From Chamaea fasciata (lineage: Eukaryota; Chordata; Aves; Passeriformes; Sylviidae), in NCBI GenBank assembly GCA_029207755.1, contig JARCOQ010000002.1, forward strand, positions 4,588,001 to 4,652,000: 64,000 nt of DNA, written 5' to 3'. The position numbers were made by a program, and so were the translations under genes. The notes under the pieces were generated by a model, which did no database searches, had not been told where the DNA came from, and saw nothing but the letters and a program-made list of their open reading frames with translations. This document shows positions 1 through 12,100 of this stretch, in pieces (position 1 is the first letter of the stretch; every line of letters starts with the position of its first letter).

Positions 1-751
1 GCCACTTTTTTCATCTTTGGGTAAGTCTGCTCGACTCCAAAGGAGGTTGCTGTTGTTCAGGCTTAAATCTTTGACTTAGCTGATTATGTTTGTCATGACA
101 GCTGGAACTGCTGTCAGGTACAGTCGGCCCAGTTTGCTCTTGCATCTCCCTGGTGGCTGGTTTCTCTGAGGGTTAAAAATGCTGCCTCATTCTGGAGACT
201 GTTCTGCCTTGCTCAAATCTTGTGAAACAGTTTGGTTTGTGTTCCACTTAGGAAATTTGCTGTTAGACATACAGGAGGAGTCAATCACATTGTTGAAAAT
301 GCAGAAAATCATGATGTAACCTCAGTGAGAACAGGTAAGCATTTTTAATGTCACTTTTACTGCTGTGGAAGATAATTTATATTCCAGTCTAGTTCCAGAT
401 ACATTAATGCTAAGTCTCTGAGGAAAGACTGCAAGAAATGACTTGTATCTTGTAAATATAAACATCTGCACAGAGCCTAGTTCTTTCAGGCAGAAAGGCA
501 AGTGTTTACTGTTATATTACTGTAAGAGTTGTTGCTAGGAGTGCATCTGTGCACTTGTGTTTTATTTTTCTTCACATCATATTCTTTTCTCTAGTGTGCA
601 GCTTTGGGACCCACCCTTCAGCAGCCCTTCCTTTTAAAGAAATTCAGATAATGTGTGCATCAACTGTTTGAAAAACACAAGGCTCCAGTGATAGGTCTCC
701 TAGGGCTAGAGGTGTGGTTGGAAAATAAAATTCATCAGCAGTAGAGAGAGA
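1..751 (+). CDS. Possible 3' end of an unidentified plus-strand gene (three exon-like blocks)
   Basis: Three blocks look like the end of a spliced gene. Block 1 (1-20) ends at a strong donor, gtaagt at 21. Block 2 (252-334) follows an acceptor ending ttccacttag and ends at acag|gtaagc. Block 3 starts at 595 after ttcttttctctag and reads to a TGA at 669-671; AATAAA follows at 724-729. Joining them keeps one open frame across both junctions: the tail starts ATFFIFG|KFAVRHTGG and ends KEIQIMCASTV. I do not recognise this protein. In human the neighbour on this side of ILDR2 is MAEL, but in the opposite orientation, and the peptide does not look like it. The blocks are short, so an open frame is weak evidence; splice signals and consistent phase are the main support. 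It could be chance. Confidence 0.3.
252..334 (+). CDS. Exon-like block, penultimate exon of the unidentified left-edge gene
   Basis: This 83 bp block is flanked by a good acceptor (tag at 249-251) and a good donor (gtaagc at 335). Only one of its three frames is open; it enters with one base finishing a codon and leaves with one base starting one. It encodes 27 full codons including HTGGVNHIVENAENHDVTSV. No family is recognised. Confidence 0.3.
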
Positions 752-3649
752 AAGGTTTTTCCTGTGTGGGGTGGGGGTCAGATTAAAAAAAAACAGGGAA
801 CAGATCATTTTCAGAGCATCATACCATCAGTATTCTTCCCCAGGGTCCTGAGGAGAGCCCAGTGCCTCTGAAGAAACTCATGTTTTAAATCTTCATTTGT
901 CTGCTGTTTAACCTAGCAGGCAACGGACTTTTCTGGGCCATTTACACTGATCTGAAAATAACATTTGTACCACTGGAGCCCTTCCAGCAGTTAACAACAA
1001 GTGGTGTGCCAGTATTTATACATTACTTGTTGATTGTTTTTTTTTTTCTTTCTTTTAAGCACTTTAGTTAATTGATATGCCAACACTTAAAGTCCTCTGT
1101 ACCTGGCTTTGGAAATGCAACTCCAGAATTTACAAAATCAGTATAAATGGTCCAGAGAACTCCTCTGCCAGCCTGTGCTTTTCCATCAATGCATGGAGTT
1201 TGCCAGTATCTCAAAATAGGGTCTATGTACCCTGGTACTATACGGGCAGAAAAGCTATCTGGAACTTTTCTGCCAGTAATATATTCATTCAGGATTCAAG
1301 GCTATAATCTTCCCTTGCAGTTTTTTCGTCAGAGGGAATGAGCAGAGTTATTCTAAAAAGCGTGGCAGTGACTGCATCTGCTGTTCCCCACTTACCTGCT
1401 GCTCTGGGGCTACAGCACTGCCCCACAAAGGGAAATATTTGGTGCTTATGTTGGAGGAATCAGGCCAGACCCATCAGCCCAGGAGGGGCGAGGCTGATGC
1501 AGCTCCACACTCCCAGGTCCGAGTGAAGGGAGGTCAAGTATGTATTCCCAGCCTAACCCAGCTCCTCCTGCGGTTTTCCCATTAGAGATGAGCCATCCTC
1601 TTTCTCCCTCCCTGGCTCTCAGGGCACACCACCTTCCCACAAAGAAGTCCAGCTGGATTGTAACTAGCGCTGTCACACTCGCTCCCTCCTGGCACGTGAG
1701 GGAGCTGGCTGCCAGTCTGCTCTAGAGGACAGTAATCCTGGTCACTCCCTCGGGGCTCTCCAGCTGCAGGCAGCCAGCCACACCAGTGCCTGCAGTCCAG
1801 GCCCAGCTGGTGGCACCCAGACCGTCATTCATTCCAGCTCCTGGCTCCAGGGACACGTGGGGGCCCTATCTACCTGCAGTCCCACTCCAGGTGCTGGAAT
1901 TTAAGTCGACTTACTCCTGACTGTCCAGTCACTGTCACCCAGGCACATGGACTCTCCCACCCATGGCGTGGCTAGAGGCTGGCACCAGACCCCCATACAC
2001 ATGGACACACCCAAAACAGAGAGCTGTTCACTCAGGATAAAGTTATAAAGGAATTGAGTAAGAAAAAAAGGAACAGGCTGTGCATGACAGATAAACCCAT
2101 CACCCAACAAGCTCTTCACACAGAACTGTCTCTCTCTATCGCCTTATCCATCTATTTCCCTTACTTGTTCCTTCCCAAGTCGCCTAGATCTCTCCCTTTC
2201 TGTGCCTTTGATTCTCTCCCTAAGCATCCCACGAGGAGTCCTGTGCAGTCCTGAAATGCTCTTCCCTTGCATCCTCTAACAACTCCTGTATCTGTAGGAT
2301 GCAATCCCCCTCAGTCCTGAAGTTGCTGTGCTGTTGACTTATCTTGATAGGCTCCAGTCTGCACCCTGGGGCCGAAGCTTTCCCGGGACAGCCCCGGGGA
2401 GAGCCTGGAATGGTTTTCCTTTATTCTGAGTTCCTATCTTAGGGTTCCCATCTGCCATTGTGTCCCTGTGTTCTTTTGGACTTGTGAAAATGGGCCATTG
2501 ATGAGCTTTTTGTGATGGATGTGGGAGGAGGCAGGGCAGGGTGTTAGTTGGGCTGCCAACCACTGAAGTGCCATTGTCCCGCTGCACCCCTTTGTGTGCT
2601 TTGGAGGCAAGCTTTTGTCACATAATCTCACGGCTGATTTCTTTCTCAGCCTGGTTATGGAGATTTAAAAACCTACAAATTCTCTGGAGAGTGACACGGA
2701 GTATAGACCAGTACTTATTATTGTTTCACACGCAAGGCATGAACATCTCAGGGATGAGAGCCTGCAGGCTTCCCTTCCCCAAGTTAACGATTTAACCAGT
2801 CAGCTACAGCTGCCAGCTTTCTTTTTTGACCTTTTGACTTAGTGAATCTTTGGTTTCTTCTTGAACAGCGCCGTGACTGCGAGAGTGCTTTGCACTTCAC
2901 CCATGTGATCAAGGATGTAATTTAGTGCACCTAGAGGTCAGGAGGCCTTTTTACAAGAACTCACCTTGTCTTGTTCGCATGCAGGGTTTTGCTGAGTGTT
3001 GGACTTGTTGTGAGTGTCCTGGACCACGCCTCATGGGTGGTATCAGCACCTTTCTTCCAGGTTTCTATGGGAACTCATGTGGGAGCTGATAATGCTTCTG
3101 TCATCTCTCCAGAAATGGTAGCATTTGTGTTGGGGGTTGCAGTGCAGCAGGTCATGGAATTGGGATGCACGGGACCTGCTGGGCAGGTGCTGTAACCCTG
3201 CTGACCAGCACATCCCAGGACCATTGAACCTGGTGCGTGGCAGCCAGCTGCCCAGGTATGCTACAGCTGCATCCCCTCAACGCCAACAGTTTCAAACACC
3301 TTTAATGCCGTGGCTCCAGTGAAACAACCACATTGTTCCAAGTATCCTGGACAAAGTCTGGGAAATCCTTAACATCACATCAGACCAGGTTTTCAGGCAG
3401 GAAACAAGGACCTGGCTGTGACACCCCGAATGTATGAAAGCATGACCTTGGGTGTTTGTTAGATATCTCTGCTCTCAGGACTATCTGGGTATGCAGAGAA
3501 GGAAAACTGCAAGCCTTTCAGCAACTTTGACAGTACATGTGTGTAGCCCTGGTTCGTGCCTGAATTGTTTTAGTTTTCTGAAATTCTTTTCCCAAGAAAT
3601 TTTCTGCAAACAAGAGAAGTGTTTTTGTAACTGTACTGTATTTTTTATT

Positions 3650-3832
3650 CCTTTTCCTAGGAGGGACTTCTACTTGGTGTCCCTCTGGTATGACCAATGT
3701 GATTGAAGAAGTTTGTCTGTCACCAATCAAATTGGTCTGTGTAAAATAGTATATAAAGGAGACACATCCCAAAAATAAAGAAGTCATTTTCAGCCTTCTG
3801 ACATTGGAGTCTTTGTCGTTGTGGTGTAAAAC
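3650..3832 (+). mobile_element. Probable solo LTR fragment of an endogenous retrovirus
   Basis: Promoter and poly(A) signals are packed together as in a retroviral LTR: CCAAT-type boxes near 3691 and 3722, a TATA box (TATAAA at 3752-3757), and AATAAA at 3774-3779 only about 20 bases later. A short U5-like stretch follows and ends in CA near 3832. There is no internal retroviral coding sequence beside it, so it would be a solo LTR. I could not fix the 5' boundary (the expected TG) or find a target-site duplication. It could also be a chance cluster of signals. Confidence 0.35.
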
Positions 3833-3954
3833 AGCATCACATGTGTGCTTTCAGTCTCAATCTACTGCTGAATGAGGGGTTTTTTTTAGATTTGAGTTCT
3901 AAATGTTAGGCACCAAAAATTTTCCAAAGACTTGTTTTGGATCTGGGCCTAAGT

Positions 3955-4822
3955 AGGATGACCTGAGTAATTACAGACCGGTTAGACTGACAGGGATCCC
4001 AGGCAAAATAATAGAATCACTGATACAGGATTTGCTTCAATAATGAATTAAAGAGAAGTAACGTAATTAATGCCAATCAACATGGGTTTGCAGCAAATAC
4101 ATTCTGTCACACTGGTTTGTAATTGCATCAAAAAGATATTAAGTGTGGTTACTAAAGGTAATGCATTCAGACACATGAAGCATGTGACTCGGCCGCACAA
4201 CACTGAATCAAGGATACAGATTTATGATACAACGAACCATCCAGTCCCTGGTTAAAGCATTAGCTTAAGGTGTCTCAAAATGTCATTTTAAATGAGGAAT
4301 TGTAATCACATGTTTTATTAAGATCTTTCTTAGGTTGTTTCTTGGCTGCATACTACTAAATACTTGTTAGTAGCTTTCAACAAAACGTGTAGTCATCACA
4401 GTTACTTGCAAAAAATACAAAGCTCGAAGGAATACTTAATAAGGTAGGTGACAGAGTGGGATATCGACCAAAGAGGGGTTCTCTATGTGATGCTCTGTCA
4501 AGAGGACTAACAGCATCATCCCTGGAAGGACAAACAAATATTGAGCAGGGATGATGATGCTGTAATACTTCTGCTTTCGTGCTTTTAGCAGTTGGGCCTG
4601 GGATACTCTCTCCAGTTCTGGTGTTAGCTCAAGAATATAACAAACTAGCAGTCTGTTGACCTTCCAGAGAGGATGTTAAGGGTGCTTTGATCACAGCCTG
4701 CCATTACCTCTTCAGAAATGCCTTAAGTGTGCCTTGCCCTCTGGCTTGGCACTAGAAAGTGAAGTTAGATTAAATTAGGGGCAGGGTGAGGTCCCTTCCC
4801 ACCCAAAGTAATCCGTGATTCG
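3955..4822 (+). mobile_element. Degenerate old CR1-type LINE fragment, reverse-transcriptase region to 3' end
   Basis: Near 3960 the translation reads as a broken reverse-transcriptase motif (NYRPVRLTGIPGKIIESL), then near 4075 a broken QHGF motif. Near 4420-4460 the DNA resembles the LINE stretch encoding the region after the RT catalytic site. The piece ends at 4788-4822 with gaggtcccttcccaccc and aatccgtgattcg, a decayed CR1 tail. Many stops and indels mark it as old and inactive. Confidence is good that it is non-LTR retrotransposon sequence, lower for the exact CR1 subfamily. Confidence 0.6.
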
Positions 4823-7800
4823 TTTTTGTAACATGCAGGCTGTAGTTCAAACTAATCGATGTAGTGTGGCAAAGTGATGTGGCCTATTTTATTGGGAAAG
4901 CTGGACTGGGCAGTCACGGAAGTCCAGGTTGTGAACTCCAAGTCCCTGAAGGTATTTGTGCTGCCCACAGTTCCTCTCCAGCCAAAACCTTAGAGGATTT
5001 AACAGCTTGTTACCTCCTACATTATCTGTAGATATGCAAGCAGAGTTTGTCCTGTTGTGTATTTTTGCCTGTAGTGACACACAAAAGGTGGTGAGCTGGG
5101 ATGATTCACTTGTGATCCTCTACCTATGTGATAACTTAACAAAACATTATTGCCGGCATGCCATTGGTGCTTTAAATGAAAATTTCAGCTTCGATCTGTA
5201 AGTGTAGCAAAGGCATACTATGATTTTTGGTGTCTAAAAAGGAGTTAGGAGCAGCATAGGAAATTTATACAGAGGAGTAAATACTATAGGAGGATGCTGT
5301 TCTCTTGGGTTCTTCCCAATGCTGAATTTAAATTACAGACTGAAGGTTCGTTGTGGTGAGAAAGCCAAATTTCTCCATTAAATATTCTAAACATTTCTTG
5401 GTACAAACATCATGATTAAAAACCAGTAGCAGTTTATATATACATATCACTCACTCCTGATGTTAATGGGACGTAAAAGCTCTGTATTATTGTGCTATCA
5501 AATGTAGCCAGGCAACTTGGAAAAAAACAACATAGAGCGTGAATATATTTCTACAATGTCTTGCTGTGAAGCTATCAAGGATTAATAGGAGATTGCAGTG
5601 TAACGCAGCGAACGCGGAAAAGTTTTACTTAGTAGCTGTCTAAAGAGACTCACTAAACGCTACGAACTGATGGTGTGTCACCCAGTAAGTTCTGCGACGC
5701 GCTGATCTCAGTACTAAATCAAGGGATTCAGTGTCTAATGGCTGAGTCTAGCACGGCATCCCAGAAAAGATGTTGAAATCACTGTTTCTATGGAAATTTC
5801 TACAAGGGAAATCCAGGGGGCTGAACGGCACGAAAATCTTCATGCAGCAGAGTGGGTTTTCAGGGATGTTGCCGAGATGGGTCGTTCTGACCGAGGTGCT
5901 GGTGTAAATCGTTCCACGCGGTGGTAACTTAAAAAGCTGACTCTGCGTATCAGCAGAGGAAACAACCACAAAAGATGGGTACTGGAAGAGGAGACGAGGG
6001 AGGGCAGGAATGAAGTACTTGGCAAGGAGAGAAAAGAGCCAGCAGCTGCTGCAGCATGAGTAAAAAAATTAGTTTGTTTGCTTCCCCATTGTTCGGCTGA
6101 ATTTGCTCATGATCCCATGGCTTGGAGCCCTCCTTCAGGTCGAGTCACGGTATCAGCAGTGAAATCAAAGAATGTTGCGGTGTGGTATTCCTCCGGTTCT
6201 GCCCGGGACTAAATTACGCAGGGCAAACACCGGGAATTTGCTCATCCGGTGTCAAGGTTGTCAAGTGACTGAGGGAGATGAAGGTTTAAGTCCATCAGCT
6301 TGTTGTTTTTCAAAGGACAGACAATCCCTGGTGGGCTGTGGCTTGGAGCCATCTGGCTAATTGCATAGGAATTTCCCCACCGTTTGAAGGTGAAGTGGGG
6401 CTAACTGCAGTCATGCAGCTTTCAGTCTTGGGCTAAAAGGAAAGACAACATCCCAACATTAACTATTAAGCCAGCTCAGATGTTGCAATCACGAGATCAA
6501 AGGTCTGCAGAGATCTGGAACATCCATTCAGGGCCTGGGCATCCATCTTAGGTGGGTATATACAAATGACAGCTCACGTTAAATGAGAAAGGACCCTGCA
6601 GTAAGTTTATGAGAATTTCAAAGCAGATATAAATCCAACGTTACATGCGAAACAATGGTGCTTCCTTCTATTGAAAAATCTTTCCTTCCTTTGTCGTGAG
6701 TCAAAAGTTTAGCAAAAGTGATGCATGCCAAATTGATTTGCAAAAGCTGGAGTAGATTAAAAAAAATATAAATAACAAAAACCCCCAGTAGTAGCTAACA
6801 ATAGTGACGCATAAGGGATTGTACTGCTCCCAGTGTTGAACAGATGAGATAATGTCAACATCAACATTGTCTCAGGAAGCTCTGGATCAGAATCCTGGCC
6901 AGCTAAGTTACAAAAAGGCAAGGAACCAGGATTTCACTTGAAATTTTGAGGGTTATCAGGAAAAATGGTTAGGGGAAGGAGAGAAAAATAGCTTTGTATT
7001 TACCTTTTAGGAGTCTTAGTTCAACCCATACAAACTTTCATGAATTTTATCCTATAAATAAGTAACAGTGGTGAGGCAGACCCTGAGCTGATGCAAAGTA
7101 TTATAGTTCCATCTGAATTTTCTGGAACCACAATTGCTGGAGGCTGAATTTGTGGCCCGAAGGAGAGTTTCTGCTTTGTCTTCCACCTGCAAGTATGCAG
7201 GAAGGCTGTGGGGTGACAGGTCAGTGTGCTGAAGGAGAACAGCACTGCTGCACGTATATATATTATTTAGTGTCACAGGGACTTCTTAGTAGTAACTTTT
7301 AGCTACTACTGCAAAACAGTTAAATTCATTATGTATCAAGTCAGAGGAACATCAGAACACTGATTGGGGTGGGTGTGTATATTTTTTTAAAGCGATGCTG
7401 AATAAAAATAAACTTCGATGTGAAAAAATATTTTTAAATAACATTGAATAGCTCCAAATAAAACACTTGAAAACAGATCAAATGTCTAGGGATTGTCTCT
7501 TTGCTTAATTCCGTTTTAACTGTACTAACAGAGGGACTACACCTGTCTGAAAACGGCCAAAGATGTTTCAACATGTCTTTTATCACAGCAAGCATGCTAG
7601 TTTGGTTTTTCCTTCAGAAATTATTGATCTTTTTTTTTTCATTCGCGCTTTTTAAGAAAAGCTTATCTTGCCTGTAGATAAGTTCAGTCTGAAAGGCAAA
7701 ATGATGAGGAATCCACAAGCAACTGGAAAACACCTGCTAGAATGTAGACAGCTTGTACAGATTTCCTGCAGGCGTCCCTGTGCACCCTGCCTTTAGCAGC

Positions 7801-8261
7801 AGGACGCACCAAGTGCTTTGCTTTAGAAAAATCAGAATCGTTTATGTTTTTTTGGCAGATTCCAGATGGGACGAAGTTGGAGACTACTCCCATCTCTCAT
7901 GTGGATCACCGATGCCTGCAGCATCCCAGCTGTGGTTACAACACCCCGTAAGAAAAATGCCTGAGGATGAACAACACTCAAAGGGAAGCTGTGCTGGATG
8001 CTGTGAATGGAGAGTGCCATTTTGCAAGGTGCTTCTTTCTCTCGGGTGCTGATCCACAATAGAAAGCATGGTGCTATTTTCGCCAGCTATTTAGGCCCAT
8101 GAATAATTCCGCTGACTTATTAAGTTTTCCACAGAAACTTTAAAAGTTTTACGTACAGTTAATGTGTATCCACGTGGATTTGCTGCGACCGGGACCATTG
8201 AATTTCTAAGCAACATCCATATTCTAAAGTGTCATTTGAGGCTATATGTGACCCCTTTCTC

Positions 8262-8437
8262 AAAAAAACAAACAAACAAAAAAACCCCCAAAACAAACAA
8301 GCGAACAAAAAAACCCCCACAAAAAACCAAACAAACCCAAAAGAAAGAAACAAACAAAAAAACCCACCCACAAAACCAACAAAAACTCACCAACCCAAAA
8401 AAACCCCATAACAAACCAAAAACAAACAAACAAAAAA
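8262..8437. repeat. AAAC/CCCC-rich low-complexity tract
   Basis: This roughly 175 bp tract consists of irregular AAAC, AAAAAC and CCC units, nearly free of T and G on the plus strand. Frames through it give only K/T/N/P-rich (plus) or F/G/W-rich (minus) translations, which are artefacts of composition. It lies about 0.65 kb before the ILDR2 start codon, just outside the CpG island. Confidence 0.85.
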
Positions 8438-8829
8438 ATCCCCATCCCCTTCCAGTATCGTGTTGGCACGAAAACTTAACACCCCGCAAACTCGGCTGCC
8501 CATTGTTAACAGCCAGGACACCTCCTCCCCTAAAATTATACTCCTTTATCTAAAATTACAGTAATTAGTGGCTGTGCTCATGCTGGAAGTGGAAACCCCA
8601 GGGAAATTTAGAACAGGAATCGTCTACGCTCATTTCCCAAGGTATCCATTCGGCTAATTTGGGGAGGACAGATGATCGGCGGGGACATCTTTTAGCGCTT
8701 ACTAGAGAAGTTGTAAGAACCCCGCTAAGAAGCGGGGGTGCCGGCGGCCGAAGGACTTGCCGAGGAACGTGCCGGGGTGCCCGTAGGCTGAGGAGCGGCA
8801 CCAGGCAACCGAAACGCGCCTTTGCCGGA

Positions 8830-8844
8830 GGGAGGGAGGGCGGG
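8830..8844 (+). promoter_or_regulatory. G-quadruplex motif, four GGG runs with single-base loops
   Basis: The plus strand reads GGGAGGGAGGGCGGG: four triplets of G separated by A, A and C. Single-base loops are the class expected to fold most stably. It sits about 240 bp upstream of the ILDR2 ATG on the coding strand, in the promoter or 5' UTR. Confidence 0.75.
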
Positions 8845-9080
8845 AAGCGGAGCAGTTTCGGGAAGCCGCGTCCCCCTCCCCTCCCCGCCGCCCCCCGCCC
8901 GAGCCCGGACGGCGGCGGGGGCGGCCTCGGGGAGCCGGCCCGGGGGAGGAGCGGAGCGGAGCGGAGCCACACGGCGCGGCCGCTCCGCCAGCCCGGCCGG
9001 CTCTGCGGGGAGGCGGCTGCCCGAGCCGGGCCGCCCCCGCGCCTCTCCGGCCGCCCCGCGCCGCCTGGACCACTGGGAAG

Positions 9081-9126
9081 ATGGATGGGCACGTCCTGGG
9101 ATGGATCGTCCTCCTGTGGCTCGCAG
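9081..9126 (+). CDS. ILDR2: ILDR2 coding exon 1: start codon and signal peptide
   Basis: Fifteen codons plus one base encode a short hydrophobic leader (WIVLLWLA core), ending at the donor gcag|gtaggg. The ATG at 9081 has a good initiation context (gaagATGg). It was chosen because the leader runs straight into the Ig exon in phase 1. The ATG at 8659 opens a longer GC-rich frame with no resemblance to the family. Confidence 0.92.
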
Positions 9127-12100
9127 GTAGGGCCGCGGGCCGGGGCACGGGGGGCTCGCTGGCCCCGACCTCCCCACGCCGTGCCCAGCCCGCCGGGCTC
9201 CGCGGCTTCCCTGAGGGCGAAGATGGGGGGGGATCTGGGGAGATGCTGAGGAGGGAGCCGGCTCGGGGCCGGGAGCTGCCCGGGGGCGTCCCGCGGTGCA
9301 GTTTGCGGAGACTTGGCGGAGAGGGCTGGGGACGGGGGGGCAGCCGGTGCCTCCCGCCCGGCCGGGGCCGGTCCGAGGGGCCCCCGGCGCTCTCTCCGCC
9401 TGGTCCCGGCGGCGCTGGGGGCCCCGCTCGTCGCGGGGGAGAGAGAGCGCCGGTGTCGGGGAAGGGGGAACCGGCCCGGGGGTGTCGGAGTGTCCTTGGC
9501 CGCGGCGCGGGAGGGATGGCGGCAAACCCCCGGCTCCCCCCGCCCGCCCGTGCCGGGAACAATCGCAGGAACTTCTCCTTTACCCGGTGTGCTGACCGCA
9601 CATGCCGTCTCAACAGAGGTGTGAGGGGAGGGGGCTGCCCTGCCTCTGCCCCGGCTTCCAGGGGGGCGGAATTTTGGGGGCCCTAGCCCGTGACGGTGCA
9701 CTTGCGCCCGGGCCTTTGTGAGCGCAGGACGGGGTTGCCCCCCAGCCCAGCTCGCCGCCCTCCGCTTGCCTCGCCGGCTCCCGAAAGGGTCGGGCAAGTC
9801 CCTCCGTAGGGCAGGGGGAGGGGAGCCGGAGAGGCGAGCAGAGAGCGCTCAGTGATGGGAAGAGGGCAGGGGGGACAAGCTGAAAAGAGGCTGGGTCTGA
9901 GAGCTGGGCGGCGAGGAGAGGAGAGGGATTACAGCAGGGCGAGCGCGGCGGGGCAGCCGGGAAGCGGGGAGAAAGAGAAAGCCGTGTCAGGTCAGGGGCG
10001 AGATCTGCCTCCTGTGAGCCGGTGCAGCAGCCAGGCACAGGCAGGAGCAGCAGGCTGTAGGAAAGCTGCAGTAGGATGACTTAGCCAGGCAGGCTGGTTA
10101 CAGGCTGAAAGAAGAAACAGACACACTTGGGTTAAGTGGCATATATTTCCCACCGTCACCTCTGTATCCCACAAAAAAGACCTCAGCCTCTTCCCTCTTC
10201 CTATTCGGATTTAGTATTCACAAGCAGTAAATTCGGCTTTTAGTCATAACACCTCTCTCCCACCACCCACCCACCCCTTTCCTTGCATTTTCACTCTGAG
10301 TCATCTTCAACACCGGTGCCTGCCTACTGCTCCCTTCCAGGGTTTCACGGCCTCATCTGGGGCTCCAGCAGCTTCCAGCTCATCCTCCCTCCCTTCTCTC
10401 CTTTCCTCCTTCCCTGCCATTTAGCTGCTTCCAAATGTATCCCACTTCAGTGAGTTGGTCTGGAGTGCCAGCGCACCCGCAGCTGCCCCTCCTTTCCTAC
10501 TAGCCATAGTAGTGTGCTGATAAATAGCATCCAAGGACCCGCAAAGGAGTACGGGGTGTAGCTAAACATGACATTACATTCCTCCCTCTTTTTAAAGAGC
10601 TTCTTTATCTGGACATGTCAGGCTAATCAGGACTTTTTTATCAAGCTAAAAGCCCGGGCTGTTGACACTTTTCTCCTTCCACCGAGGGCAGTTCACGATT
10701 CCTGGCAGCGAGCACTGTTTTGGAGCACGCAGGGTCAATGCAGAGAGGCAGGTACCGCTGCAGTGGGAAGACCTTCCAGTTTCCTGTAGCCCTGTGGTTC
10801 TGAGACAGGACTGCGTGCTGCCGGTGCTGTGGAGAGCTGGCAGGCACAGGCTTCCGGCGGGCAACAGGTTATCCATAGCTGTGTGCTGAGGGATGGAGGC
10901 AGCCAGTGCTCGCCTGCTCCCCTCCATCCTCCCGCAGCTGCTGCCCAGCCATAAATCAAGCTCTGATGTCCCTTTTCACAGCCCAGAGAAAGCAAATTAG
11001 CAAAGGTGTGTGTGTGGGAGTGTGTGCGTGTGTGCACAGAAAAGGAAGGGGGGGCTAGCAAACATGGATCCAAGATTTTCCTCTCCCCAGTGGCTGTGCA
11101 AAGGAATGAAAGGTCTGCCTCAAGGTAAGGAGCCCTAATCCAGCCAGAGTGGTACACTCCACTCCGGGGAAGAGAAGTGGGGGTTGGGAGGTGGAGGGGC
11201 CCGGGGACAGAGTGCAAGATGGGGAAGAAGCAGGGAGACAAAAGGGAGCACGAAAGAGAAGGCTCTCGTTCACTTCCCTCCCCTCCTCCCTCCTCGAGAT
11301 GGGCTGAGAAATTTCTAATCAGCACTTTCAGTCCCTTTCCTCCCAGCAGTAATTCCTCTCTGTCCTTTGTTTGTCTTTAATTTTTGGCTCTTGCATTTAT
11401 CTTTTGTTTGGTTTTGCGCATTGTGAGTTCTTACGGCGATTTAAAAAAAAAATCCTGTGCGAGGTACAATGGATTGAGTTTGGCTTCTCCCCCTCCTGTC
11501 CTGCTCTCCCACGTGCCTAGAGCGAGTGTTTTAATAACAACAGCAAATGGATGAAGAGCAGGTCATTCTTTATTCCTTCCTGTGAGGTCACACGGGTTAA
11601 GATATGTGTGGGACTGTGCTCTCGTTCTATAAAAAGACGATAAAATCTGCCAAGTATCCTTAGTCCCTGTGTAAAGCCTGTTCTTGTAAATTACCAAGTG
11701 CAGCTTGATTCTCGAATGAATCCTCCCCTTGTGTTTACCATTTTCTTATAAATGTTGTAATTTCTAATGTATTTAAAACAACAACATAGTGCTGCACTGA
11801 AGGCTGAACTCCAGTTTTATGTACAGAACAAGCAGATCAAATTTTTTCTGCCTCACAACTTGGACCAAGCTTGGAAAAATTACAGTTAGAAGACTGTCCA
11901 CGTTAAAACGGGATCTTTTCTTCCTGATAAGTACTTTCGCACCAGTAATTTAGCACTCAGTCCCTGCATACTGTTTCCGTACCTGCTCTTTCCCAGCCAC
12001 AGTTCAGGATGGCAGGCAGAGGGGGCATGCTGGAACACAGTTGTGCTTTGCTGTTTCTGGCCAGCTGACCACACTTCTTGGGAAGGCAGAGAAATGGTTG

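Larger units (their letters stand above)
752..8700. other. Left intergenic region upstream of ILDR2
   Basis: No gene is supported here. It contains an LTR-like piece (about 3650-3832), an old LINE (3955-4822), a short stretch with more CpG than its surroundings (about 5600-5970) and an AAAC/CCCC-rich tract (8262-8437). The open frames inside it are short, show no family resemblance and lack splice context. I looked on the minus strand for the HMG-box first exon of MAEL, the human head-to-head neighbour of ILDR2, and did not see it. Confidence 0.6.
8700..10020 (+). promoter_or_regulatory. ILDR2: CpG island and likely promoter of ILDR2
   Basis: Base composition changes abruptly to GC-rich and CpG-rich at about 8.7 kb and stays so to about 10.0 kb, covering the 5' UTR, the first coding exon and the start of intron 1. 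GC-box-like sequences, three tandem GGAGC units (8945-8966) and a G-quadruplex motif (8830-8844) are present. I see no TATA box at a sensible distance, consistent with a CpG-island promoter. The transcription start cannot be placed from sequence. Confidence 0.75.

Noticed and set aside
8164..8553. 129-codon plus-strand frame rich in Lys, Thr and Asn
   Set aside because: It is the translation of the AAAC/CCCC low-complexity tract.
1..9000. MAEL, the human head-to-head neighbour of ILDR2
   Set aside because: No HMG-box exon or other MAEL-like coding block was found on the minus strand in this interval.
8565..9797. A 410-codon minus-strand open frame and several overlapping long frames on both strands
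   Set aside because: They coincide with the CpG island, where stop codons are rare. The translations are Pro/Arg/Ala/Gly-rich with no domain and overlap ILDR2 exon 1.
11005..11037. GT-rich stretch as a possible Z-DNA element
   Set aside because: Too short and interrupted to claim more than a simple repeat.
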